A DNA stretch of 64,000 nt from Paucibacter sp. KCTC 42545 (GTDB lineage Bacteria > Pseudomonadota > Gammaproteobacteria > Burkholderiales > Burkholderiaceae_C), in assembly GCF_001477625.1 (NCBI RefSeq), contig NZ_CP013692.1, forward strand, positions 3,596,001 through 3,660,000, given 5' to 3'. Within the stretch, counting starts at the first letter, position 1. The number at the start of each line of letters is the position of its first letter. This document shows, piece by piece, positions 56,518 through 64,000 of the stretch. The position numbers were made by a program, and so were the translations under genes. Under the pieces are notes generated by a model. The model was not told the DNA's origin, did not search any database, and was given only the letters and a program-made list of their open reading frames with translations.

Positions 56518-58238
56518 ACAGCGCCTGGCCACAACCCTGCTTGCCGTCCGCTTATGCGCCGGATCAGCAAGACCTGACCCCATCACGCTTGACCCCATCA
56601 CACTCGGCGCCGCCCATCATCTGGAGCATTGCCGGCACCGACAGCGGCGGTGGCGCCGGCCTGGCCGCCGATCTGCGCGCCGCAGCGGCCATGGGCGTGC
56701 ACCTCTGCCCGGTCATGGCAGCGGTGACGGCGCAGAACTCGCTAGGCGTGCAAGCCGTTCATGCGCTGCCGGAGGAGTACATCGAGACCCAGCTGGCTGC
56801 CCTGTCCCAGGACATGCGGCCCCGCGTCATCAAGTGCGGCCTGCTGGCCAGCGTGGCGGCGGTGGAGGCGGTGGCGCGCTGCGTCGACGCTTTGCGCAGC
56901 GATGTCAGCCGTGGCCCGATCGCCCTGGTGGTGGACCCGGTGCTGGGCGCCACGGCCGGCGGCGCGGCCTTTGCCGATGCGGCTCTGATTGAGGCTTATC
57001 GCGAGCTGCTGCTGCCACGCGCCACCTTGATCACGCCGAACCGCCGCGAGGCACAAAGGTTGGCGGCTGGCAGCGATCAACTGAGAGTGCCCGAGCTGGC
57101 CGAGGCCTTGCGAGCACTCGGGGCAGAGGCGGTTTGCATCACCGGTGGCGACGATCTCGCACTGGGCGCTGCCGAGCCAGCTGATCCCGCCAGCTCAGCT
57201 GGCTCCGTCAACGCGCTGGCATTGGACTGGCTAGCTGCGAGCCTGGGCAGCACCCCGGTCAACGGCTGGTTGGCACTGCCACGCCTGCCGTCCATCCATC
57301 ACCATGGCAGCGGCTGCACCTTCGCCACCGCTGCCGCAGCCGCCTTGGCGCACGGCTTCCCGCTGCCCGACGCCGTGCTGCTGGCCAAGATGCTCACTTG
57401 GGCCGCCGTGCGCGACGGCCATGCCGCCGGTCAGGGCGCCGGGACGGTGCGCGCCAGCGCCGGCTTCATCGAAGACCCCAGGTGCATGCCGGTGATGGGT
57501 TTTGCGGATGAGCGGGCATTGAGCACCGCCACGCTGGCACGCTGGCGCAGCGTGTTAGGAGAAGCGCCCAACAAGCCTGCGGCCGAACTAGGGCTCTACG
57601 CCATCACCGACAACCCGGACAAGGCGGCAGCACTACTCGCCCTGGGCCTGCCTCAGGTGCAACTGCGCATCAAGGCTGACGCCGCTAGGGCGCATCTGCA
57701 GGCCGACATTGCGGCCGCCGTGCAAGCGGCAGCCGAGCCCAGTCAAGGTCAACTCTGGATCAACGACCACTGGCAGCTTGCCCTGGCCGCTGGAGCACAG
57801 GCCCTGCACCTGGGTCAGGAAGACTGGGCCGGCTTGAGCGCCGCGCAGCGTGAATTGATTGTCAGCAGCAAGGTGAAGTTAGGCATTTCCAGCCATAGCC
57901 TGTGGGAATTGGCGCGCGCCCGAGGACTGAACCCGACTTATATCGCCTGCGGCCCGGTCTTTGCGACCACGACCAAAGACATGCCTTGGCGCCCGCAGGC
58001 CATGACTAATCTGCGCTGGTGGGTGCGCATGGCCGGCCGGCCGGTGGTGGCGATTGGCGGGCTGCTGACATCGACGCAAGTGGCAGATTGCGCCGCCCAA
58101 GGCGTGGCAGCGGCCTGCTTGGTGAGGGCTGCAGATGCGGCGCTGGCCGAGCCGGATGCGAGCGCCGCCTTGCGGCCCTTCGAGCAAGCTTGGCGCGAGG
58201 GACGGCAAGGCTGGCTGCAGGAAGAAAACCAGGCGTAA
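56514..58238 (+). CDS. thiDE: Fused HMP(-P) kinase and thiamine-phosphate synthase
   Basis: Bifunctional protein of 574 residues. The N-terminal ThiD half (about 35-320) has IWSIAGTDSGGGAGLAADLR, VVDPVLGATAGG, LITPNRREAQRL and the kinase site HHHGSGCTFATAAAAAL. The ThiE half (about 360-565) has GLYAITD, QVQLRIK, GAQALHLGQEDW, GISSHSLWELA, and the pyrophosphate site CGPVFATTTKDMPW, then VVAIGGL. It thus phosphorylates the pyrimidine and joins it to the thiazole. The first 35 residues include a 15-bp tandem duplication (LTPSRLTPSH). Last gene of the operon; it converges with the TonB-domain gene. Confidence 0.94.
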   Translation: MNSAWPQPCLPSAYAPDQQDLTPSRLTPSHSAPPIIWSIAGTDSGGGAGLAADLRAAAAMGVHLCPVMAAVTAQNSLGVQAVHALPEEYIETQLAALSQDMRPRVIKCGLLASVAAVEAVARCVDALRSDVSRGPIALVVDPVLGATAGGAAFADAALIEAYRELLLPRATLITPNRREAQRLAAGSDQLRVPELAEALRALGAEAVCITGGDDLALGAAEPADPASSAGSVNALALDWLAASLGSTPVNGWLALPRLPSIHHHGSGCTFATAAAAALAHGFPLPDAVLLAKMLTWAAVRDGHAAGQGAGTVRASAGFIEDPRCMPVMGFADERALSTATLARWRSVLGEAPNKPAAELGLYAITDNPDKAAALLALGLPQVQLRIKADAARAHLQADIAAAVQAAAEPSQGQLWINDHWQLALAAGAQALHLGQEDWAGLSAAQRELIVSSKVKLGISSHSLWELARARGLNPTYIACGPVFATTTKDMPWRPQAMTNLRWWVRMAGRPVVAIGGLLTSTQVADCAAQGVAAACLVRAADAALAEPDASAALRPFEQAWREGRQGWLQEENQA

Positions 58239-58264
58239 CGAAAATCGGCGCCCGGCCGCGCGGC

Positions 58265-59032
58265 CTACTCCTGGGCGCCAAAGCCCACTTCGACCCGACC
58301 TTCGCGGGGCCGTGAGATCGGCTGGAAGCGCCACTTCGAAATCGCATCAATCGCCAGCTGGGTCAGCCGAGTATTGGTGGAACGCAGCGCCATGGCCTGC
58401 TGCACGCTGCCATCGGTCTGCACCATGAAGCTCAACAGCACCGAGCCACCCGTGAAGTCTTTCAGATAGCGGCGCGGCACCTCGGGCTCGACACGGTGAA
58501 TCAGGGTCAGTGTCGGTTCCTCCTCCACCACTGGTGGCGCCGCAGGCTTGGGCACGGCCGGGGCGGCCAGAGCCAGCACGGCAGCATCCTTGCGCTCGGC
58601 GGCTGGCGCAGGCTCGGCAGCAGCGGTTGCAGGTGGCGTCGCGTTAGCGGCTGCAGCGGCTGCCGCCGCTGCCAGAGTGGCTTCTGTATTCGACGAGCGG
58701 CCGGCTGCGGCGGGCGCGGCCGTGTTATTCGTGCTGGCGGCAGGCGCCTTGGCAACGCTGGGTTTAGCTGGGGCAGGCGCAGCAGCCGGTGCGGCCGCAT
58801 TCTGCTTTTTGTTGGCGGCTTCGCCTTGGAGGCGAATCCAGGTAAACACCCGATCGGCCTGCTTTTGCGCACGCTCCTCGGCCGCTTGAGTGGCGTCCTG
58901 CTTGGCATCCGATTTGGCATCTGCGGCGCTGCCAGAGCTGGTCTGCGCCAGCACCTGCGGCATCAAACCGGCCAGCGCGGCCAAAGCAATACAACTCGGC
59001 AAGCACCGAATCTTGCGGACTACAAGACGCAT
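58265..59032 (-). CDS. TonB C-terminal domain protein with alanine-rich linker
   Basis: Exported protein of 255 residues. ATG 59032 (GAGGGGGAG just upstream) gives a signal sequence (CIALAALAGLMPQVLAQ) that looks cleavable. A charged helix, then a long Ala/Pro linker including a nine-alanine run, then a C-terminal TonB-type domain: IHRVEPEVPRRYLKDFTGGS, VLLSFMVQTDGSVQQAMALR, QLAIDAISKWRFQPI. TonB itself is membrane-anchored and partners ExbB/ExbD; neither is here. It could be a periplasmic protein using the TonB fold for another purpose. Alone, convergent with thiDE. Confidence 0.8.
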   Translation of the reverse strand: MRLVVRKIRCLPSCIALAALAGLMPQVLAQTSSGSAADAKSDAKQDATQAAEERAQKQADRVFTWIRLQGEAANKKQNAAAPAAAPAPAKPSVAKAPAASTNNTAAPAAAGRSSNTEATLAAAAAAAAANATPPATAAAEPAPAAERKDAAVLALAAPAVPKPAAPPVVEEEPTLTLIHRVEPEVPRRYLKDFTGGSVLLSFMVQTDGSVQQAMALRSTNTRLTQLAIDAISKWRFQPISRPREGRVEVGFGAQE

Positions 59033-59339
59033 ATTCAAACACTCCCCCTCAACTCATCAAGCACACCATGAATCGCCCTATGCCGCCGGCAGCCCTGATC
59101 TTGCTGAGCAGATGAGCAGCGCTAGAGCCGCCCCTGTCTCGTCAGTTGACTGCCTGTTCAAGCCGTGCAATTCCCACGGGCGCAGGCGTGGGGCAGTGTA
59201 GGGACGACTCGCCCATCTCCACTGCCGGGGTTTGCCCTAGGATTAGCTCGCTTTGCCAAATAGATAACGCAATTGGCGGGCAGAGTGACGGGGCGAGCCG
59301 CTGGCGAACAGGCGCCGCCAGAACAAAAAAAGTGGGCAC
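59033..59339. other. Gene-free stretch
   Basis: I see no gene in this stretch between the start of the TonB-domain gene and the adhesin terminator. It should contain the promoter of the TonB-domain gene on the minus strand, but no convincing -35/-10 pair stands out. Confidence 0.5.
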
Positions 59340-59375
59340 GGCTGCCCTCGCCTGCTCACGCAGGCGAGGGCAGCC
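59340..59375 (-). terminator. Strong hairpin terminator after the adhesin gene
   Basis: A perfect 16-bp stem, GGCTGCCCTCGCCTGC (59340-59355) with TCAC loop and its complement (59360-59375). On the minus strand a run of seven T follows after a few bases (complement of 59325-59331). It lies 55 bases behind the adhesin stop codon. Confidence 0.88.
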
Positions 59376-59430
59376 GGGCCCAAGGCCTCTAATTCGAAGT
59401 CAGCGCCTTTGGCGACGCTCGCTCCTCCGA

Positions 59431-62400
59431 TCAGTTTTTGGCATCAAAGCGAAGCACGATGCTTCGCACCTGATCCACAGAAACGCCGGCCTTGCGCTTG
59501 ATCACGCTCAGGCCGTGGGCGCTGAGCACCTCATGGCCCAGTTGTGCTGCTTGCGGCTGCATGGTGGCCCGCAAAGTGCCATTGGACAAGAACTCCAAGG
59601 ACATGCCCGCAGTCTCGCCCTGGCCCAGATCAAGCAGGGTCTCGGCGCGAGCACTGACGTTCTGGCCCTCATGCTTGGGCAGTTCGGCCTGGGTCAAGCT
59701 GTGCTGCTGGAGGCTCAGGCTGTCTCCCTGGTCCTGCACGAGGTAGTGGCCCAGATGATCCAGGCCGCCGCTCGCGCCGGAGTCGCGGAACAAGGGCAAG
59801 AGGTTCTGCACCGGCTCCGTGGGGGCATTGCCCGCCATGCTCAGGCTGATATGCCCGCCATTTCGCAGCATGTGCTGGCCGCCCTCGGTGGCTGCCGCCT
59901 GGCCACTGCGCGCTGCGCTTGCTGGGCCTGCCGCGTCACCGCCGGAACCCACCCCTTCGGCCAGCGCCAGCAAGGTTGGCACCGGGCCAGTCGCCGGCGA
60001 AGCTCCGGCCAAGACATTGGCTCCGGCACCGCTGCTTCCGCTCACGCCGCCATTCGAGCCGTTCGCACTATTGGAAGCTGTAGCACCCGCGCCGCCCGTG
60101 GCATTGCCGCCCTGCGGCTTCACTAGCAGCCCGGCCGTTTGGCCTTGCGCGTCCAGGCTCAGGATGCGAGCCACCGTCTCGACCTGGCCGTGCGCCAGCT
60201 GGTAATTGCCTGCGTCAGTGCCGTCCAGGTTCAGCTTGACCACCACTTGCTTGCCATCAGCGGCCAACAAGTCTTGGAACTGCCCGGTGGCCTGGGCGCG
60301 GACACTGTCACCCGCCACCACACCGATCAAGCTCGGCGCCTCCAGCTGCGCGTCGCGCGAACCATCGAAGTACTTGTCCTTCACCACCAGCGGCGCGGTC
60401 TGCAAGGTCTTGGGCGTGATGTCGCCCTTGGCCTGCACTTGCGCGCCGGCCAGCTGATAGTTGCCGGCGTCGGCGCCCGTCAAGGCCAGCGTCACCGCCA
60501 CGTCCTTGGCCTTGCCGGCGTTCTTGTCGGCAAACTCACCGCTGCGCGTCGTGTCGACCTGGTCGCCGTCGATCAAGCCTTGCAGCTTGCCGCCGGACAC
60601 CTCGGCTTGGCGATTGCCGTCATAGACCTTGGTGGCCACAGCCACAGCACCCGCCGTCACGGTCTTGGGCGTGATGTCGCCCTTGGCCTGCACTTGGGCG
60701 CCGGCCAGCTGATAGTTGCCGGCGTCGGCACCGACCAAGCCCAGCGTCACCGCCACGTCCTTGGCCTTGCCGGCATTCTTGTCGGCAAACTCGCCGCTGC
60801 GAGTCGTGTCGACCCGGTCACCGTCGATCAAGCCTTGCAGCTTGCCACCGGACACCTCAGCTTGGCGATTGCCGTCGTAGACCTTGGTCATCACAGCCAC
60901 CGCGCCCGCCGTCACCGTCTTGGGCGTGATGTCGCCCTTGGCCTGCACTTGCGCGCCGGCCAGCTGATAGTTGCCGGCGTCGGCGCCCGTCAAGGCCAGC
61001 GTCACCGCCACGTCCTTGGCCTTGCCGGCGTTCTTGTCGGCAAACTCACCGCTGCGCGTCGTGTCGACCTGGTCGCCGTCGATCAAGCCTTGCAGCTTGC
61101 CGCCGGACACCTCGGCTTGGCGATTGCCGTCATAGACCTTGGTGGCCACAGCCACAGCACCCGCCGTCACCGTCTTGGGCGTGATGTCGCCCTTGGCGAG
61201 CACGCTGTCGCTGGCAAGTTGGTAGTTGCCGGCGTCAGCGCCGCTCAAGGCCAGCTTGACATTCACATCCTTGGCCACGCCGGCGTTCTTGTTGAGGAAC
61301 TCTGCGCTCAGATTGAAGCCCAGTTGTTCGCCGTCCAAGCCGCCCGCCAGTTGGCCGCCGCTGACTTGGGCGCTGGTCGTGCCGTCATAAACCTTGCTCG
61401 ACACCTTCACATCGGCCACCGACACGCTCTTGGGCGTGATGCTGGCCTGGGCGGCGCCGTCAAAGCTGTAGTTGCCCGCATCGGCGCCAATCAGGCTCAG
61501 GCCGGTGATGCTGACAGCCTTGTCTTTACCGACATTTTTGTTGTTGAAGCTGGCCGCGCCGCCGCTGGTTTGAACCGCGTCGCCGGCCACCAGGCCTTGC
61601 AGACTCACCTTGCCCAATTCAGCATTCAGCTTGCCGTCATAGACCTTGTCCTTGACCGAACCCGTCGCCGCGCCAATGTGCTTGGGGGTGATCTCGCCGA
61701 TGGCGCCGCTGGCGGTGTTGCTTTGCAAGGCATAGCCGTACACCGCAACAGTGCCATTGCTCGCTTGACCCAGAACGATGCCGTCGACGCTGACCTGCTT
61801 GCTCTGCCCCACATTCTTGTTGGCATAGCGCGCTTGGCCGCCCACGGTGTATGCCACTTGGTCGCCGTCGATGGCGCCGCTTTGGGCAAAGTTGCCTGCG
61901 CTGAGCGTGGCTTCGGTCTTGCCGTCGTAGACCTTGCTCGTCGTGCCCTTCAGGCTCACGCTGATCTTGGGCGCCACGGTGTAGAGGAAGCCGTCGCCGG
62001 CGCCCAGCACGGTGCTGCTCGTCGTCGCTTGATACTGCTTGAACTGATAGGCCAGACCGCCACGTTCGTCAGCCGTTGGCGTGGTCGAGTAGACATGCCA
62101 GTGGCCTGCCGTGGCTTGCAGAGCTTGTGCACCCGCCTCGTTGCGGAAGTTGCGGCCGGCGGCCAGCAACAGCGGTGTGGCCGCGGCGTTCGCGTTGTCT
62201 GCCTTGACGGCTTGCTTCAACACGATGTCCGAGCTCGAACCTTGGGCGCGCACATCCACCGTGCGGGCGGCATGAATGCCGCCCAAGCCATCGGCGCTGC
62301 CCACGGTCAGGCTGCTGTCTGTCTTGAACTGCAAGCTGCCCACATCGGCCGCGATCTCGCCCACTTGATGCACGCTGCTGTTCAATGTCACATCGCCACC

Positions 62401-64000
62401 ACTGCTGCGCAGCGCAAGCTTGGCGGCGCTGATCTGCCCACTGCCCGCAATGCCCGCGCCAGCCTTGTCATTCAAAGACACCGTACCACTGGCCGTGAGC
62501 GCTTGATCCAGTTGCAGTCCCGCTTGCTCGGCCGACAGGAACAGACTGCCCGTGTTGACGTGCTGCGCGCCCTGCTGTACCAAGGTGCGGCCGGCGATCT
62601 CCACGCGATCACCCACGTTCACGGTCAAGCCTGCCAGCTTCACATCGTCGTCCGTGGCCTTGACGCGCATCACCTTGACGCCATTGAAAGCTTGGGCGCT
62701 CTTCTCGCTCAGCTGCGAGCTTTGGCCGCCCAGTTCAAACGAGGCATTAGCACCGTCCAGGGTGAACTCGACCGTGGCTTTGGACTGCCCGCTGACTGTG
62801 GCGCTGGTCGTCGCATCCGCCGCCACCAAGCCCGTTGAGGCATGCAGCTGGAGCGTGCTGCTGGTGCCATTGAAGGCAATGGGCGCCTTCAAGTCCAGCT
62901 GCCCTGTGGCATTCAAGACCACGGTGACGTTCTGGCCGGCGTTGATGCTCAGGCCACCCAGTCCATCCACCGCGCCCAGGCCCCAATCGGCCGTACTGCT
63001 GCGAACATCGGTGTCACCACCAACCTTCAGCGCCAGCTTTTTGAAATTGAAGCTGCTGTCGCTCAGCACCGCGCCGCCGCCGGCAGTCACTGCCAGATTC
63101 TCCGCAGCCACGCCGCCGTCACGGCCGATGACTTGTTGGCCGCTCAGCAAATGAACGCTGGTGGCGGTGGTGCTGATGTCGCTGTCGAACACCAGATTGC
63201 CGCCATCTTCCCGGCCTACCGCCAGAGTGGCGGCGTTCACATGCCCGATGGTGGCGTTGTTCAAACCCGTGCCCAGATGCAAGTCGTTCGAGGCCGTCAT
63301 CTGGCGAATGGTGACTTTGCCCGTGCCATTCTTGGCGTCAACCGCTTGGCTGATGTTGATGGTGTCGCCGGTGAGGGTGATGTCACCCAAGGTATTGATT
63401 AGCTTGCCGGCGGTGATTTCCACCGTCTTGTTGACCATCTCGAAATGCCCGGAGGCCTTGCCATCGAAGTCACTCGGCACGCTGATGGTGCCGGTGCCGT
63501 CCTCACGGCCGATGGTCAGGTTCTTGATGCCGGGCAGCTTGTCCAGCGTCGTCTTGGAAGCAAAACCGTTGGCATCGCCCAAGACCATATTGGTGCTGGC
63601 GGTAGCAGGCTCCAGCCGCAAGGACGCGGTGCTGAGGTTGCTCAGGGTCGCGGTGCCCCAGTCGATCTTGTTGGCGCGCAGGGTCAGCACACCGGTGCCG
63701 GTATCCATATTGATATTGACGGCGCCGAAGTTGATATTGCCGTCGGTGTGGATGCTTGCCCCGCCCCGAAAGATGAAGGGCGTGTCCACATTCACATCTC
63801 CACTGACCGAAAGCAATCCAGCCAGTACCTTGTTGCCCTCGGTGTGGGTGCCGTCGCCCTTGAAAAAGATGCGGCCGTTGTCCAGCACCATGTTGGAATT
63901 CAGCGTCACTTCGCCGCTGCCGGTGGAGACGTACAAATTGCCACCATGGGTGGTGACGGGCGCATTCAAGGTGAAGTAGCCCAAACCTCCGTTGTCGGAG
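59431..64000 (-). CDS. Filamentous-haemagglutinin-like adhesin with MBG/YDG repeats (5' end outside window)
   Basis: C-terminal 1522 residues or so of a very large surface protein; the frame runs off the right edge. The first 640 visible residues are beta-helix-like repeats rich in Gly, Asn and Thr (VNINMDTGTGVLTLRANKID; SSGGDVTLNSSVHQVGEIAA), as in two-partner-secreted adhesins. Seven MBG/YDG-type domains of about 85 residues follow, each with KVYDG or a variant (KYFDG in the last) and most with GADAGNY and ITPK. Then come a Gly/Ser/Ala-rich linker and a unique C-terminal domain ending in RSIVLRFDAKN. A TpsB transporter gene is expected outside the window. No LPXTG or autotransporter barrel is seen. 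Confidence 0.85.
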   Translation of the reverse strand, partial: SDNGGLGYFTLNAPVTTHGGNLYVSTGSGEVTLNSNMVLDNGRIFFKGDGTHTEGNKVLAGLLSVSGDVNVDTPFIFRGGASIHTDGNINFGAVNINMDTGTGVLTLRANKIDWGTATLSNLSTASLRLEPATASTNMVLGDANGFASKTTLDKLPGIKNLTIGREDGTGTISVPSDFDGKASGHFEMVNKTVEITAGKLINTLGDITLTGDTINISQAVDAKNGTGKVTIRQMTASNDLHLGTGLNNATIGHVNAATLAVGREDGGNLVFDSDISTTATSVHLLSGQQVIGRDGGVAAENLAVTAGGGAVLSDSSFNFKKLALKVGGDTDVRSSTADWGLGAVDGLGGLSINAGQNVTVVLNATGQLDLKAPIAFNGTSSTLQLHASTGLVAADATTSATVSGQSKATVEFTLDGANASFELGGQSSQLSEKSAQAFNGVKVMRVKATDDDVKLAGLTVNVGDRVEIAGRTLVQQGAQHVNTGSLFLSAEQAGLQLDQALTASGTVSLNDKAGAGIAGSGQISAAKLALRSSGGDVTLNSSVHQVGEIAADVGSLQFKTDSSLTVGSADGLGGIHAARTVDVRAQGSSSDIVLKQAVKADNANAAATPLLLAAGRNFRNEAGAQALQATAGHWHVYSTTPTADERGGLAYQFKQYQATTSSTVLGAGDGFLYTVAPKISVSLKGTTSKVYDGKTEATLSAGNFAQSGAIDGDQVAYTVGGQARYANKNVGQSKQVSVDGIVLGQASNGTVAVYGYALQSNTASGAIGEITPKHIGAATGSVKDKVYDGKLNAELGKVSLQGLVAGDAVQTSGGAASFNNKNVGKDKAVSITGLSLIGADAGNYSFDGAAQASITPKSVSVADVKVSSKVYDGTTSAQVSGGQLAGGLDGEQLGFNLSAEFLNKNAGVAKDVNVKLALSGADAGNYQLASDSVLAKGDITPKTVTAGAVAVATKVYDGNRQAEVSGGKLQGLIDGDQVDTTRSGEFADKNAGKAKDVAVTLALTGADAGNYQLAGAQVQAKGDITPKTVTAGAVAVMTKVYDGNRQAEVSGGKLQGLIDGDRVDTTRSGEFADKNAGKAKDVAVTLGLVGADAGNYQLAGAQVQAKGDITPKTVTAGAVAVATKVYDGNRQAEVSGGKLQGLIDGDQVDTTRSGEFADKNAGKAKDVAVTLALTGADAGNYQLAGAQVQAKGDITPKTLQTAPLVVKDKYFDGSRDAQLEAPSLIGVVAGDSVRAQATGQFQDLLAADGKQVVVKLNLDGTDAGNYQLAHGQVETVARILSLDAQGQTAGLLVKPQGGNATGGAGATASNSANGSNGGVSGSSGAGANVLAGASPATGPVPTLLALAEGVGSGGDAAGPASAARSGQAAATEGGQHMLRNGGHISLSMAGNAPTEPVQNLLPLFRDSGASGGLDHLGHYLVQDQGDSLSLQQHSLTQAELPKHEGQNVSARAETLLDLGQGETAGMSLEFLSNGTLRATMQPQAAQLGHEVLSAHGLSVIKRKAGVSVDQVRSIVLRFDAKN
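60407..61171 (-). repeat. Three tandem 255-bp repeats inside the adhesin gene
   Basis: Units at 60407-60661, 60662-60916 and 60917-61171, each 85 codons (KVYDGNRQAEVSGGKLQGL and following). Comparing base by base, the first and third units are identical over 254 bases, while the middle unit differs from both at about 19 positions. Flanking YDG domains at 61172 onward and before 60407 are related but clearly diverged. Confidence 0.95.

Noticed and set aside
60407..61171. Regular repeats as a possible CRISPR array
   Set aside because: The units are 255 bp, contiguous without spacers, in frame and coding.
60139..62838. An 899-codon open frame on the plus strand opposite the adhesin gene
   Set aside because: It is antisense to strongly supported MBG/YDG repeats, has a His/Gln/Leu/Gly/Ala/Val composition typical of shadow frames in GC-rich DNA, and shows no domain.

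Overview
The window is GC-rich, densely coded chromosomal DNA of a betaproteobacterium, most likely Burkholderiales of the Roseateles/Rubrivivax-Leptothrix type. I infer this from protein character and gene sets only: MCC/leucine catabolism with a TetR regulator, a fused ThiD-ThiE, the YqjD/YqjE/YqjK set, a PEP-CTERM protein, and CueR/CopA. I recognise no rRNA, tRNA, CRISPR array, insertion sequence or prophage. It reads as core and lifestyle genes. The last 4.6 kb is a repeat-rich adhesin that continues past the right edge.

Left part (1-24.6 kb): the tail of an unknown gene; a PilZ protein with an apparently non-canonical start; an alpha/beta hydrolase; a stand-alone molybdopterin oxidoreductase; a cold-shock gene with a long leader and a terminator; a complete AcrAB-OprM-type efflux operon (minus strand) divergent from its TetR repressor across a near-consensus AcrR operator; a YgiQ radical SAM enzyme; YqjD/YqjE/YqjK membrane-stress proteins split by a receiver-DUF3369-GGDEF-EAL phosphodiesterase gene; alanine dehydrogenase divergent from a pyrophosphate-dependent phosphofructokinase; a VOC protein, a membrane protein, a dienelactone hydrolase and a soluble orphan histidine kinase.

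Middle part (24.7-38.8 kb): ten co-directional minus-strand genes combine leucine/isovalerate catabolism (liuB, liuC, liuD, liuE) with biotin biosynthesis (bioA, bioF, bioD, bioB). Two exported hydrolases are embedded, one an alpha/beta hydrolase and one an HExxH metallopeptidase. Methylcrotonyl-CoA carboxylase needs biotin, so cofactor supply and its consumer share a locus. A divergent TetR regulator (LiuQ-like) faces liuB, and two identical-half-site inverted repeats lie in the shared intergenic region. The isovaleryl-CoA dehydrogenase gene liuA is not in the window.

Right part (38.9-64 kb): a two-subunit molybdenum hydroxylase; a copper-resistance locus (copZ, copA, cueR) with two divergent 19-bp-spacer CueR promoters; a PEP-CTERM SGNH hydrolase; an ArsR-controlled RND pump with a DUF2892 protein; pirin; a TPP-riboswitch-controlled thiamine operon (thiC-thiO-thiS-thiG-thiDE); a TonB-domain protein; and the C-terminal 1.5 kilo-residues of a filamentous-haemagglutinin-like adhesin with seven MBG/YDG repeats. 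Three of these repeats are 255-bp tandem copies, of which the two non-adjacent ones are identical.
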